Positions 36,210-45,011 of a DNA stretch of 64,000 nt are shown here, one piece after another; positions within the stretch are counted from its first letter, which is position 1; the number at the start of each line of letters is the position of its first letter. Origin of the DNA: RPQJ01 sp963823535 (lineage in GTDB: Bacteria; Pseudomonadota; Gammaproteobacteria; Steroidobacterales; Steroidobacteraceae); contig CAWGLZ010000003.1 of the NCBI GenBank assembly GCA_963823535.1, positions 1-64,000 on the forward strand, given 5' to 3'. A program made the position numbers and the translations under genes. Under the pieces are notes generated by a model. It had not been told where the DNA came from, did not search any database, and saw only the letters and a list, made by a program, of their open reading frames with translations.

Positions 36210-37016
36210 ATGGAGGCCGACGACCACGTCTCCGCCCACGCGGAGTCCGGTGCCCTGCGCCAGTTCCGGAAGACCGGGATGTCGCAGTCCGGCGGTGATC
36301 CGGTGGAGGGCCACACGCTGAAGTCGGTCGACCAGGCGTTGACAGAGCTGCGTGCCCGGGCCGTCGAGATGGGCGGCCTCGTGATCGATCAGGTCGGTAC
36401 GGCGGTCCAGGCGCTGCTCGAGCGCGACATGGGCCTCGCGGACCTCGTGCTCTCGCGGGAGTCGATGATCGATGATTACGAGCTGCGTCTCGACCGTGAC
36501 AGCCTGAACTTCGTGGCCCTCCATCAGCCGGTGGCGAACGACCTGCGGGCGGCACGCGCCATTGCCCGTGCTGCCGTCGAACTGGAGCGCGTCGGGGACG
36601 AGTCCAAGAAGATCGCGCGGTTCGCAGTGCGCGTGGGCGCGACGTCGACCAGTGACCCGGTGACTGCGGTCGCGCGCTATCTGAGGCACATGGCGGGACT
36701 GTCCTCCGACATGCTGCGCAGCGCGGTGCGAGCGCTCGACGAGGCCAGCCCCGAACTCGCGCGCGAGGTGCTGGTGCGCGACCGGGAACTGGATGCGGAG
36801 TTCGCGACGGCGCTGCGCCAGCTGATGTCCTTCGTCATGCAGGACCACCAGTTCATGCGCGCCACCATCGACACCGTCTTCGCGCTCAAGGGTCTCGAGC
36901 GCATCGGAGACCACGCCAAGAACATCGCCGTGCAGGTGCTTTACATGGTCGAAGGCGTCCGGCCGACGAAGACGCGGAAAGATGGCAAGGAACGGGGCGA
37001 GGACGAGAGAGGCTGA
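36210..37016 (+). CDS. phoU: PhoU-family phosphate signalling protein (second copy, pst operon)
   Basis: A 268-residue PhoU. Two helical repeats carry the metal-site signatures VELERVGDESKKIAR and GLERIGDHAKNIAVQVLY. There are N-terminal (about 35 residues) and C-terminal charged extensions (KTRKDGKERGEDERG). Ten bases after pstB, with GGAGG before ATG 36210, it is clearly the operon PhoU that links PstB to PhoR. The first copy lies at 29689 next to dsbB. The 63 bp to the convergent dapD show no definite terminator. Confidence 0.95.
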   Translation: MEADDHVSAHAESGALRQFRKTGMSQSGGDPVEGHTLKSVDQALTELRARAVEMGGLVIDQVGTAVQALLERDMGLADLVLSRESMIDDYELRLDRDSLNFVALHQPVANDLRAARAIARAAVELERVGDESKKIARFAVRVGATSTSDPVTAVARYLRHMAGLSSDMLRSAVRALDEASPELAREVLVRDRELDAEFATALRQLMSFVMQDHQFMRATIDTVFALKGLERIGDHAKNIAVQVLYMVEGVRPTKTRKDGKERGEDERG

Positions 37017-37079
37017 CAGGAGAGCGGTTCGGCCACCGCGGGGGCATGCAGCAGCCGCGCCGTCGCGCTTGCATCGTCC

Positions 37080-37919
37080 TCAGGGACGGTCCACGCCCCG
37101 CAACAACTCGTTGATGCCCACCTTCGCGCGCGTCTGCGCGTCCACGCGCTTGACGATGACGGCGCAGTACAGGCTGTACTTCCCGTTGCCTGCGGGCAGC
37201 GATCCGGGCACGACGACGGCGCCGGCCGGAATGCGGCCGTAGCTGACCTCGTCGCGCTCCCGATCGTAGATCCGCGTGCTCTGGCCGACGTACACGCCCA
37301 TGGACAGCACGGCGCCTTCCTCGACGATCACGCCCTCGACCACCTCGGATCGTGCGCCGATGAAGCAGTCGTCCTCGATGATCGTCGGGCTCGCCTGCAG
37401 CGGCTCCAGAACTCCGCCGATGCCCACGCCACCCGAGAGGTGGACGTTGCGGCCGATCTGGGCGCAGGAACCCACCGTGGCCCAGGTGTCCACCATGGTG
37501 CCCTCGCCGACGTAGGCGCCGATGTTGACGTAGCTCGGCATCAGTACCGCATTGCGCGCGACGTATGCGCCGCGGCGAACGACCGCCGGTGGCACGACCC
37601 GGACGCCCTCGCCGCGGAAACGATCGGCGTCGTAGTCCGAGTACTTGAGTTCGACCTTGTCGTAGAAGCGCGTGTAACCGGCCTCGATCGGCCGGTTGTC
37701 GTAGAGGCGGAACGACAGCAGCACGGCTTTCTTGAGCCACTCGTTGACCCGCCAGCGACCGTCCGTCCTTTCCGCCACGCGCTCCTCGCCGCGGTCGAGC
37801 AGCTCGAGGGCGGCGTCGACGGCCGCGACGACGCCGGCTGGCGCCTTGCCCGGCTCGAAGGTCGAACGCTGCTCGAAGGCGGCATCGATGGTGGCGGCGA
37901 GGCGCTCGTGCTGGCTCAT
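37080..37919 (-). CDS. dapD: tetrahydrodipicolinate N-succinyltransferase
   Basis: DapD adds succinyl from succinyl-CoA to tetrahydrodipicolinate, the committed step of the succinylase route to diaminopimelate. The 279 residues match the family length (274). An N-terminal helical domain holds RWRVNEWLKKAVLLSFR; then come hexapeptide-repeat coils of a left-handed beta helix (ARNAVLMPSYVNIGAYVGEG, SCAQIGRNVHLSGGVGIGG, DCFIGARSEVVEGVIVEEG). ATG 37919 matches the start of known DapD; the upstream reading into 38159 overlaps dapC and is not conserved. It lies 124 bp after dapC, same strand. Confidence 0.97.
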   Translation of the reverse strand: MSQHERLAATIDAAFEQRSTFEPGKAPAGVVAAVDAALELLDRGEERVAERTDGRWRVNEWLKKAVLLSFRLYDNRPIEAGYTRFYDKVELKYSDYDADRFRGEGVRVVPPAVVRRGAYVARNAVLMPSYVNIGAYVGEGTMVDTWATVGSCAQIGRNVHLSGGVGIGGVLEPLQASPTIIEDDCFIGARSEVVEGVIVEEGAVLSMGVYVGQSTRIYDRERDEVSYGRIPAGAVVVPGSLPAGNGKYSLYCAVIVKRVDAQTRAKVGINELLRGVDRP

Positions 37920-38043
37920 GGTGGGGGTCCGCTGTCTGCGATGGCGTCGGCGACGCAGGATACCGCAATCATGGGGCGGGCCCCCCGCACACGAGTCCGC
38001 CGGACGCCATCCGGACGGTCGACGCCGGTTGCACGAGCGAGCG

Positions 38044-39243
38044 TCAGCGGTTCGCGCGCACGAAGGCGACGATGCGCCGCGCGGCATCGACGCAGTCATC
38101 GACGCTGGCGACGAGCGAGATGCGCACGCGGCCGCGTCCCGGATTGCCGCCGCCGGCATCGCGCGCGAGATAGGTCCCGGGCAGCACCGTCACGTGCTGC
38201 TGCTCGAACAGACCGCGCGTGAACGCTTCGTCGTCGCCGACCGCGGGCCAGAGGTAGAACGCAGCTTCGGGCTCGTCCACGTCCATCACTTCGCCGAGCA
38301 CCGGCAGCACCGCCGCGAATTTCTCGCGATACAGGCGGCGGTTCTCCCGCACGTGCGATTCGTCCTCCCACGCCGGAATGCTGGCCAGCTGCGTGTGCAG
38401 GGGCACCGCGCAGCCGTGGTAGGTCCGGTAAAGCCGGAAGCCGGCGAGGATCTGCGGATCGCCGGCGACGAAGCCCGACCGCAGCCCGGGCACACTCGAG
38501 CGCTTGGACAGGCTGTGGAAGACGACGCAACGCTCGAATCCGCGGTTGCCGGACGCGTGCGCCGCCTGCAGCAGTCCGGGCGGCGGCCGCGTCTCGTCGC
38601 GGTAGATCTCGGAGTAGCACTCGTCCGATGCGATCACGAAGCCGTGGCGTGCAGAGAGCTCGAGTGCACGACGCAGGTACGCTTCGGACGCGACGGCGCC
38701 CGTGGGGTTGCCGGGGCTGCAGATGAACAGCAGCTGGCAGCGATTCCACGTGTCGTCCCCGACCGCGTCGAGGTCCGGCAGGCCGCCGAGGCTGCGATCA
38801 CCGTTCAGGTAGACGGGCTCGGCGCCCGCGAGCAGCGCTGCGCCCTCGTAGATCTGGTAGAACGGATTCGGCATCAGCACGGCGGGCCGGGGCCCGGCGT
38901 CGCTCACCACCGCCTGTACGAAGGCGAACAACCCTTCGCGCGTACCGTTCACCGGCAGCACCATCGCGTCGGCGTCGACATTGCCGGCCGGCAGTTCGAA
39001 GCGCCGCTCGAGCCAGCGCGCGATGACCTCCCGGAGGCGGGGCATGCCCGCGGCGAGCGGGTAGCTGCCGAGTGTGTCGAGCGCCCGCGTCAGGGCGGCC
39101 CCGATGAAGGGGGGAGGCGGATGCTTCGGCTCGCCGATCGAAAGCGCGATGTGCGGCACGCCGGCGGGCGGCGTCGTGCCGGCGAGCAGCGCTCGCAGAC
39201 GCTCGAAGGGGTAGGGCTGCAGCCGGGCGAGCCTGGGATTCAT
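38044..39243 (-). CDS. dapC: N-succinyldiaminopimelate aminotransferase
   Basis: A 399-residue fold-type I PLP aminotransferase, most like the DapC that makes N-succinyl-LL-diaminopimelate. Markers are IALSIGEPKHPPPPFI, the PLP-phosphate contacts, NPFYQIYEGAA, CSPGNPTGAV, the Asp/Tyr pair in ASDECYSEIY and the Schiff-base Lys in SLSKRSSVPGLRSG; the last Arg is near the C-terminus. Many bacteria use ArgD instead, but the position between glnD (10 bp upstream) and dapD supports DapC. ATG 39243. Confidence 0.93.
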   Translation of the reverse strand: MNPRLARLQPYPFERLRALLAGTTPPAGVPHIALSIGEPKHPPPPFIGAALTRALDTLGSYPLAAGMPRLREVIARWLERRFELPAGNVDADAMVLPVNGTREGLFAFVQAVVSDAGPRPAVLMPNPFYQIYEGAALLAGAEPVYLNGDRSLGGLPDLDAVGDDTWNRCQLLFICSPGNPTGAVASEAYLRRALELSARHGFVIASDECYSEIYRDETRPPPGLLQAAHASGNRGFERCVVFHSLSKRSSVPGLRSGFVAGDPQILAGFRLYRTYHGCAVPLHTQLASIPAWEDESHVRENRRLYREKFAAVLPVLGEVMDVDEPEAAFYLWPAVGDDEAFTRGLFEQQHVTVLPGTYLARDAGGGNPGRGRVRISLVASVDDCVDAARRIVAFVRANR

Positions 39244-39253
39244 CCGGCGGCGG

Positions 39254-41965
39254 TCACGCCGACTGCACGATCTCGCGGCGGTCGAGCGTCTCGATCAGCC
39301 GCTCCTGCAGGCGCAGGCGGGCCTCCTCACCTAGCGGTTGCCCACGGTCGTCCGTCACGTAGAACACGTCCTCGGCACGCTCACCGATGGTGGTGATGCG
39401 CGCGGTGACCACGTCCACCTGCTCGGCGAGCAGGACCTTGCCGATCTCCGACAGCAGTCCCGGCCGGTCGCCCGCGATCAGCTCGAGGATCGTGTGCTGG
39501 CACAGGGGGTCCTCCGTGAAGGTGATCTGCGTGGGCGTGGCGAACATCCGCACCTGGCGCGGCGCGCGGCGCGTCACGACGGGCGGCGTCGCGTCCTCGG
39601 GCAGGTGCAGCACGCGCCACAGTTGCTGCTCGATCTCGTGGGCACGGTGCCGGTCGGCGATTGCCGTCCCGGTGTCCTCGAGCACGAGGTAGGTGTCGAG
39701 GCTCAGGCCGCCGTCGAGCGGCGTGATGCGGGCATCCAGGATGTTGAGGCCCATCTGGTCGAGCAGGGCGGTGGTGCGTGCGAAGTTGTGCTGGCGGTGC
39801 GGCATGTAGGTCAGCACGGAGTTGCCGCCGCGCTCGGTGGCTTCGCGGACCGCGACGAGCGGCGAGACGTCGCCCGGTTCGCGCTCGGCCAGCAGGCGCG
39901 TGTGCCAGGCGATCTCGGCCGGCGTGTGGCGCAGGAAATAGCTGTCGTTCATGCGCAGCCACACGGCGGCCGCCTGGTCGGCGTCGAACCCGTGCCGGGT
40001 CACGAGCTCGGCCGCGGCGGCGCGGGTCTCCGCGACCAGTTCCTCCTGGTCCACGGGGGCCTCGAGCCCGCGGCGCAGCGCTCGTTTGGTGCGCTCGTAG
40101 AAGTCGTGGAAAAGCGAGGATTTCCAGGAGTTCCACAGCTTCGGGTTCGTGCCGCGCACGTCGGCCACGGTCAACAGGTAGAGGTAGTCCAGGTGCGCCT
40201 GGTCGCCGACCGCCCGTGCGAAGTCGTGGATCACCTGCGGATCCGAGATGTCCTTTTTCTGCGCGCTCACGGACAGCAGCAGGTGATTGCGCACCAGCCA
40301 GGCCACGAGGCGCGCGTCGTAGCGCGACAGGCCCTGCTCGAGGCAGAAAGCCTCGGCATCCACGGCACCGAGTTCCGAATGATCGCCGCCACGCCCCTTC
40401 GCGATGTCGTGGAACAGCGCGGCAAGGTAGGCCAGCTCCGGCTTGGGAAGTTTCTCCATGAGCCGGGACAGGCCGGGCAACTCATGGGCGAAGCGGGGCA
40501 GGGCCAGCCGGCGCAGGTTGCGCACGACGAACAGCGTGTGTGCGTCGACTGTGTAGGCGTGGAACAGGTCGTACTGCATCCGGCCGACGATGCGCCCGAA
40601 TGCCGGGATGTAGCGGCCGAGCACGCCGTAGAGGTTCATGCGCCGGAGCTCGTGCGTCACGCCCTGCGGCGCGCGCATGAAGTCGAGGAACAGACGGTGG
40701 TTGCGCGGATTCTGGCGGAACTCCTCGTCGATCAGCCACAGGTGCCGGCCGAGCGCCCGGATGGTCGTGGCCCGCACGCCGCGCAGTTCTGGATGATCCT
40801 GCATGAGCCGGAAGAGCTCCAGGATGGCGGAGGGGTAGCGGGCAAAGACGTCGTCGGACGTCACTTCGAGGTAGTCGTTGCGGACCTGGAAGCGCGGGTT
40901 GAGGGGGACGGTCTCCGCCGCGCCGTCGCCGAGGATGGCCTCGCGGAACAGCTGCAGCAGCATCTCGTTCAGCAGGCTCACGTCCATGACCGTACGGTAG
41001 TACCGCTGCATGAACTGCTCGACCGCGAGCGTGTAGGTCGCGTCCTCGTAGCCGAACATCTTCGCCAGGCGGATCTGGTGGTCGAAAAGCAGGCGGTCCT
41101 CACGCCGTCCCGTGATGACGTGCAGGGCGAAGCGCGCCTTCCACAGGAAGGCCTGCGCGGTGCGCAGCTTGCGCAGTTCGGCCGCCGTCAGGAACCCGTG
41201 CTCCACGAGCTCGTCGAAGGTTTCCGCGCCGAAGTGTCGCTTGGCGACCCAGCCGATCGTCTGGATGTCCCGCAGCCCGCCCGGGCTCGCCTTGACGTTG
41301 GGCTCGAGGTTGTACGCGGTGTCGTGGTAGCGGTGGTGCCGCGATTGCTGCTCGGCGATCTTGGCCTCGAAGAACGCCTTCGACGACCAGACGTTGTCCT
41401 GGGCGAGCGCCCGGCGCATCGCCTGGAACAGGAAGTCGGGCCCGGCCAGCAGCCGTGCCTCGATGAGGGTCGTGGCGACGCTGACGTCGGCCGCACACTC
41501 GCGCTGGCAGTCGTCGATGGTGCGGACGCTGTGCCCGACCTCGAGCCCGATGTCCCAGAGGAACGTCAGGAAGCGCTCGATGCCGTCGTGCCCGTCGTGG
41601 AACTCGCTCTTCGGCAGCAGGATCAGCACGTCGATGTCGGAACACGGGTGGAGTTCGCCGCGACCATAGCCACCGACGGCAATCAGGGCGACGTCCTTCT
41701 CCTGCGGTGTTGCGTGCAGCGCCCAGGCGTGCCCGAGGACGATGTCCACCATGCGCGCCCGGTCGCGCACCAGGGCCTCGATGGGCTCGTCGTCCTCGAA
41801 GCGGCGGCGCAGGTGGCCGTCGCCGCTCTCCAGTGCCTGGCGAAAGGCGGCGATCCGATCCTCGCCGGCGCCGAGAACCGCCGGCAGCGTGTCGAGAAAT
41901 GGCCATGCCGGCAGGGCGGCGCGGCCCATGGCGGCCTCGACCTCCTCGGCGCGGGTGGCTGACAT
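39254..41965 (-). CDS. glnD: bifunctional uridylyltransferase/uridylyl-removing enzyme GlnD
   Basis: The nitrogen sensor that uridylylates PII proteins when glutamine is low and removes UMP when it is high. The 903 residues hold a nucleotidyltransferase (GGYGRGELHPCSDIDVLIL, about residue 85-105), a linker helix domain, an HD hydrolase (LFHDIAKGRGGDHS), and two C-terminal ACT domains that bind glutamine (starting near DRHRAHEI and ILELIAGDRPGLLSEIG). All active-site motifs are intact. ATG 41965 corresponds to SATRAEEVE and lies 11 bp after the map stop; the extra residues of a longer reading run into map. Family length is about 890. Confidence 0.97.
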   Translation of the reverse strand: MSATRAEEVEAAMGRAALPAWPFLDTLPAVLGAGEDRIAAFRQALESGDGHLRRRFEDDEPIEALVRDRARMVDIVLGHAWALHATPQEKDVALIAVGGYGRGELHPCSDIDVLILLPKSEFHDGHDGIERFLTFLWDIGLEVGHSVRTIDDCQRECAADVSVATTLIEARLLAGPDFLFQAMRRALAQDNVWSSKAFFEAKIAEQQSRHHRYHDTAYNLEPNVKASPGGLRDIQTIGWVAKRHFGAETFDELVEHGFLTAAELRKLRTAQAFLWKARFALHVITGRREDRLLFDHQIRLAKMFGYEDATYTLAVEQFMQRYYRTVMDVSLLNEMLLQLFREAILGDGAAETVPLNPRFQVRNDYLEVTSDDVFARYPSAILELFRLMQDHPELRGVRATTIRALGRHLWLIDEEFRQNPRNHRLFLDFMRAPQGVTHELRRMNLYGVLGRYIPAFGRIVGRMQYDLFHAYTVDAHTLFVVRNLRRLALPRFAHELPGLSRLMEKLPKPELAYLAALFHDIAKGRGGDHSELGAVDAEAFCLEQGLSRYDARLVAWLVRNHLLLSVSAQKKDISDPQVIHDFARAVGDQAHLDYLYLLTVADVRGTNPKLWNSWKSSLFHDFYERTKRALRRGLEAPVDQEELVAETRAAAAELVTRHGFDADQAAAVWLRMNDSYFLRHTPAEIAWHTRLLAEREPGDVSPLVAVREATERGGNSVLTYMPHRQHNFARTTALLDQMGLNILDARITPLDGGLSLDTYLVLEDTGTAIADRHRAHEIEQQLWRVLHLPEDATPPVVTRRAPRQVRMFATPTQITFTEDPLCQHTILELIAGDRPGLLSEIGKVLLAEQVDVVTARITTIGERAEDVFYVTDDRGQPLGEEARLRLQERLIETLDRREIVQSA

Positions 41966-41976
41966 GCGGTGGAGGC

Positions 41977-42798
41977 TCAGCCCGGTGGCCGTTCTTGTGC
42001 GCCGAGCGTCAGCACTTCGAAGCCGGTCTCGGTCACGAGCACGGTGTGCTCCCATTGCGCGGAAAGCGAGTGATCGCGCGTCACGACCGTCCAGCCGTCG
42101 GGCAGCAGTCGCACCTCGCGGCGACCGGCATTGACCATCGGCTCGATCGTGAAGGTCATGCCGGGCATTAGTTCCATGCCCGTGCCCGGCACGCCGTAGT
42201 GCAGAACCTGAGGATCCTCGTGGAAACCCCGACCGATGCCGTGGCCGCAGTATTCGCGCACCACCGAATAATGGTTGCCCTCGACGAAGCGCTGGATCGT
42301 CGCCCCGATGTCACCGAGGCGCGTACCGGCCCGGACGCAGCGGATGCCCAGCCACATTGCCTGGTACGTGACGTCGACAAGGCGCTGGACGTGCGGGGGA
42401 ATGCGGCCCACCGCGTACATGCGGCTGGTATCCCCGTGAAAGCCGTCCTTGATGACGGTGACGTCGATATTGACGTAGTCCCCCTGCTTCAGTCGCCGGT
42501 CACCCGGAATGCCGTGGCACACCACGTGGTTGACCGAGGTGCAGATCGACTTGGGATAGCCGCGGTAACCGAGCGGCGCCGGGATCGCGTCCTGCACGTT
42601 CACGATGTAGTCGTGGCAGATGCGGTCGAGTTCCTCGGTGGAAACCCCGGGCACCACGTGCTGCCCGATCATGTCGAGCACCTGCGAGGCCAGGCGGCCG
42701 GCGACGCGCATCGATTCCTGCTCGGCCGCAGACTTTACGGTGACATTGCCCGCGCTGTCGGAGCGCCAGGAAGTCGAGGCTGGCTGCGGATACTGCAT
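41977..42798 (-). CDS. map: methionine aminopeptidase type I
   Basis: Removes the N-terminal Met of nascent proteins. The 273-residue pita-bread enzyme has all five metal ligands in context: Asp in YVNIDVTVIKDG, Asp in HGDTSRMY, His in CGHGIGRGFHEDP, Glu in FTIEPMVN and the last Glu in SAQWEHTVLV; His in CTSVNHVVCHG contacts substrate. ATG 42798 is taken from family alignment (near KSAAEQESMRVAGR); GTG 42810 is possible. It is divergent from rpsB, the usual gammaproteobacterial arrangement, and heads the glnD-dapC-dapD group. Confidence 0.96.
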   Translation of the reverse strand: MQYPQPASTSWRSDSAGNVTVKSAAEQESMRVAGRLASQVLDMIGQHVVPGVSTEELDRICHDYIVNVQDAIPAPLGYRGYPKSICTSVNHVVCHGIPGDRRLKQGDYVNIDVTVIKDGFHGDTSRMYAVGRIPPHVQRLVDVTYQAMWLGIRCVRAGTRLGDIGATIQRFVEGNHYSVVREYCGHGIGRGFHEDPQVLHYGVPGTGMELMPGMTFTIEPMVNAGRREVRLLPDGWTVVTRDHSLSAQWEHTVLVTETGFEVLTLGAQERPPG

Positions 42799-42847
42799 GG
42801 TCTTGGGCACATCCAGCCCCCCGCGTCGGCGAGGAGGGCGCAAGTAT

Positions 42848-42875
42848 TTGAAGAAACGCAAAGTTATGGTATAAA
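42848..42875 (+). promoter_or_regulatory. sigma-70 promoter of rpsB
   Basis: TTGAAG (42848-42853), a 16-bp spacer and TATAAA (42870-42875) followed by a GCGCGG discriminator-like sequence, which is typical of growth-rate-controlled ribosomal protein promoters. Transcription should start near 42882. Confidence 0.75.
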
Positions 42876-42881
42876 GCGCGG

Positions 42882-43007
42882 CCTTTTTTCTCAACCAAAT
42901 CCGCACACGCACCGTCACATGCGGCTGGGTGCCGGCCACGCCTTCGGGCGACGCCGGTTGCCGCATGGGGTGCGTGGAGGCCTAACCCCACAAGGAGACT
43001 CTAGACC
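42882..43007 (+). promoter_or_regulatory. structured rpsB leader RNA (S2 autoregulation candidate)
   Basis: The 126-nt leader folds on paper into a long arm: ACGCACC (42907-42913) with GGTGCGT (42969-42975), ATGCGG (42919-42924) with CCGCAT (42961-42966), and an inner CCGGC/GCCGG hairpin capped by CGCC-TTCG-GGCG. A free AAGGAG precedes the start. rpsB leaders in gammaproteobacteria carry a conserved fold through which S2 represses rpsB-tsf; this element has the right place and shape. Confidence 0.65.
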
Positions 43008-44033
43008 ATGGCCAGCATGTCCATGCGGCAGATGCTGGAAGCGGGCGTCCACTTCGGACACCAGACCCGCTTCTGGAACCCGAAGATGGCCCCGTTCATC
43101 TTCGGCGAGCGCAACCGGATCCACATCATCAACCTCGAGAAGACGCTGCCCCTCTACCTGGAGGCCGCGGACTTCGTGAAGAACCTCGTCGCCGACGGCG
43201 GGCGGGTGCTGTTCGTCGGCACCAAGCGTTCCGCGCGCGACGCGATCGCCCGCGAGGCCGCGCGCTGCGGCATGCCATATGTCAGCCACCGCTGGCTGGG
43301 CGGCATGCTCACGAACTTCAAGACCATCCGCCAGTCGATCCGGCGCCTGATGGAGATCGATGAGATGGCGGCGAACGGCTTGCTCGACCAGCGCAGCAAG
43401 CGCGAGGCGCAGATGGTGCGCCGCGAGCGCGAGAAGCTGGAGCGCAGTCTCGGCGGCATCAAGGAAATGGAGGGTCTCCCGGACGTGCTGTTCGTCGTGG
43501 ACGTTGGACACGAAAAGATCGCGATCCACGAGGCGCAGAAGCTCGGCATCCCGGTCGTCGCCGTGGTCGACACCAACTGCGCGCCGGACGGCATCAGCTA
43601 CGTGATTCCGGGCAACGATGACGCGATGCGTGCCATCGAGCTCTATGCGTCGGGCATCGCGGACGCCGTCATCGAGGGTCGCTCGACGATCCCCGACGTG
43701 CCGGTCGGCGAGGACGAGTTCGTCGAACTCGACGAGGAAGGCAAGCCGCGGCCGAAGAGCGCGGCGAAGCGCCGGGCCGCTCCGGTCAAGAAGAAGACCC
43801 CGGCGCGGCGCAAGCCGGCGGCGGAGCCCGAGACAGCGACCGACACGGCCGCGGAACTCGTCGAGGCCGATCCCGAGGAAACCCCGGAGGCCTTCATGGC
43901 CCGCCGCGAGGCAGCCCGCAAGAAGGGGGGGGCAGTGACGCCCGCGCCGACCGAGGCACCCACGCCGGCCGAGGCACCGGCGGCCGCCGAGGCGCCGGCC
44001 GCTGAGCCGGCCGCCGACACGGAAGGAGCCTGA
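43008..44033 (+). CDS. rpsB: 30S ribosomal protein S2 with a long C-terminal extension
   Basis: Core S2 (residues 1-240) is fully conserved: SMRQMLEAGVHFGHQTRFWN, GERNRIHIINLEKT, VLFVGTKRSARDAI, HRWLGGMLTNFKTI, PDVLFVVDVGHEKIA, GIPVVAVVDTNCAPDG. It binds the 30S head and recruits S1. The protein is 341 residues, about 100 longer than E. coli S2 (241). The extra tail is low-complexity, first basic (KSAAKRRAAPVKKKTPARRK) and then acidic, rich in Ala, Pro and Glu. A strong AAGGAG lies before ATG 43008. tsf follows after 2 bp. Confidence 0.97.
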   Translation: MASMSMRQMLEAGVHFGHQTRFWNPKMAPFIFGERNRIHIINLEKTLPLYLEAADFVKNLVADGGRVLFVGTKRSARDAIAREAARCGMPYVSHRWLGGMLTNFKTIRQSIRRLMEIDEMAANGLLDQRSKREAQMVRREREKLERSLGGIKEMEGLPDVLFVVDVGHEKIAIHEAQKLGIPVVAVVDTNCAPDGISYVIPGNDDAMRAIELYASGIADAVIEGRSTIPDVPVGEDEFVELDEEGKPRPKSAAKRRAAPVKKKTPARRKPAAEPETATDTAAELVEADPEETPEAFMARREAARKKGGAVTPAPTEAPTPAEAPAAAEAPAAEPAADTEGA

Positions 44034-44035
44034 TC

Positions 44036-44923
44036 ATGGCCGTGACCGCAGAGGCGGTGAAGGCACTGCGTGAGCGCACCGGCGCCGGCATGATGGAGTG
44101 CAAGAAGGCACTGGTCGAGGCCAATGGCGACCTCGAGGCGGCCGCCGAGGCCATGCGCAAGTCGGGTCTCGCCAAGGCGGACAAGAAGGCCGGCCGCGTG
44201 GCCGCCGAGGGTGTCGTCGCCATCGAGCGCGCCGCCGACGGCAAGGCCGCCGCGATGGTCGAGGTCAATTCCGAGACCGACTTCGTCGCTCGCGAGAAGG
44301 ACTTCCAGTCGTTCGCGGCAGACGTCGCCCGTGTGGCGCTGACAGCGCGTCCCGCGGATCTCGAGGGCCTGCTGGCCGCGAAGCTCCCGTCGGGGCAGAC
44401 GGTCGAGGAGGCGCGCCGGGCGCTCATCGCGCGCATCGGCGAAAACATCGGCGTACGTCGGTTCGAGGTCGTCACCACGACCGGCCATCTGGCGACCTAC
44501 GTCCACGGCAGCCGGATCGGCACGTTGGTCGCCCTCGAGGGTGGCGACGAGACCCTCGGCCGCGATCTGGCGATGCACGTGGCTGCGATCAATCCGCAGT
44601 ACCGCTCGGTGGACGAGGTGCCGGCGGACTTTCTCGCCAAGGAGCGCGAGATCGAGATGGCCAAGGCCGAGGCCGAGGCACAGGGCAAAAAGCCCCGCGA
44701 GATCATCGCCAAGATGGTCGAGGGGCGGCTGCGCAAGTCGCTCGCGGAGATCACCCTGCTCGGGCAGCCATTCGTCCGCGATCCGGAGGTCTCGGTCGAG
44801 AAGTTGCTGCAGAAATCGAACGCCAGCGTGCTGAGCTTCGTGCGCTACGAGGTGGGTGCCGGCATCGAGAAAAAGCAGGAGAACTTCGCGGCGGAGGTCA
44901 TGGCGCAGGTCCGGGGCGCCTGA
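44036..44923 (+). CDS. tsf: elongation factor Ts
   Basis: Nucleotide-exchange factor for EF-Tu. The 295 residues start with the UBA-like helix and TGAGMMECKKAL, then KSGLAKADKKAGRVAAEG, VNSETDFVAR (which touches EF-Tu) and the C-terminal coiled-coil region (LLGQPFVRDP). Length is that of the gamma/beta form (E. coli 283). Its operon with rpsB ends in a perfect terminator palindrome. Confidence 0.97.
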   Translation: MAVTAEAVKALRERTGAGMMECKKALVEANGDLEAAAEAMRKSGLAKADKKAGRVAAEGVVAIERAADGKAAAMVEVNSETDFVAREKDFQSFAADVARVALTARPADLEGLLAAKLPSGQTVEEARRALIARIGENIGVRRFEVVTTTGHLATYVHGSRIGTLVALEGGDETLGRDLAMHVAAINPQYRSVDEVPADFLAKEREIEMAKAEAEAQGKKPREIIAKMVEGRLRKSLAEITLLGQPFVRDPEVSVEKLLQKSNASVLSFVRYEVGAGIEKKQENFAAEVMAQVRGA

Positions 44924-44950
44924 CCGTCGCCGGTTTCCCCGCTCCAACCC

Positions 44951-44983
44951 AAGGAACCCCGCTCGAGCGGGGTTCCTTATAAT
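44951..44983 (+). terminator. perfect palindromic terminator overlapping a -10 for pyrH
   Basis: AAGGAACCCCGCTC (44951-44964) and GAGCGGGGTTCCTT (44965-44978) form an uninterrupted 28-nt palindrome that starts 28 bp after the tsf stop. The last T of the palindrome begins TATAAT (44978-44983), a consensus -10 that could start a pyrH transcript about 22 nt before its ATG. Its -35 region would lie inside the hairpin and is poor. Confidence 0.8.
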
Positions 44984-45011
44984 GGCTCCCCGTCAGGAGG
45001 CGACGAACCCC

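Noticed and set aside
39338..41962. An 874-codon open frame on the plus strand opposite glnD
   Set aside because: Same reason: the glnD motifs are clear on the minus strand, and the plus-strand reading has no recognisable domain or ribosome site.
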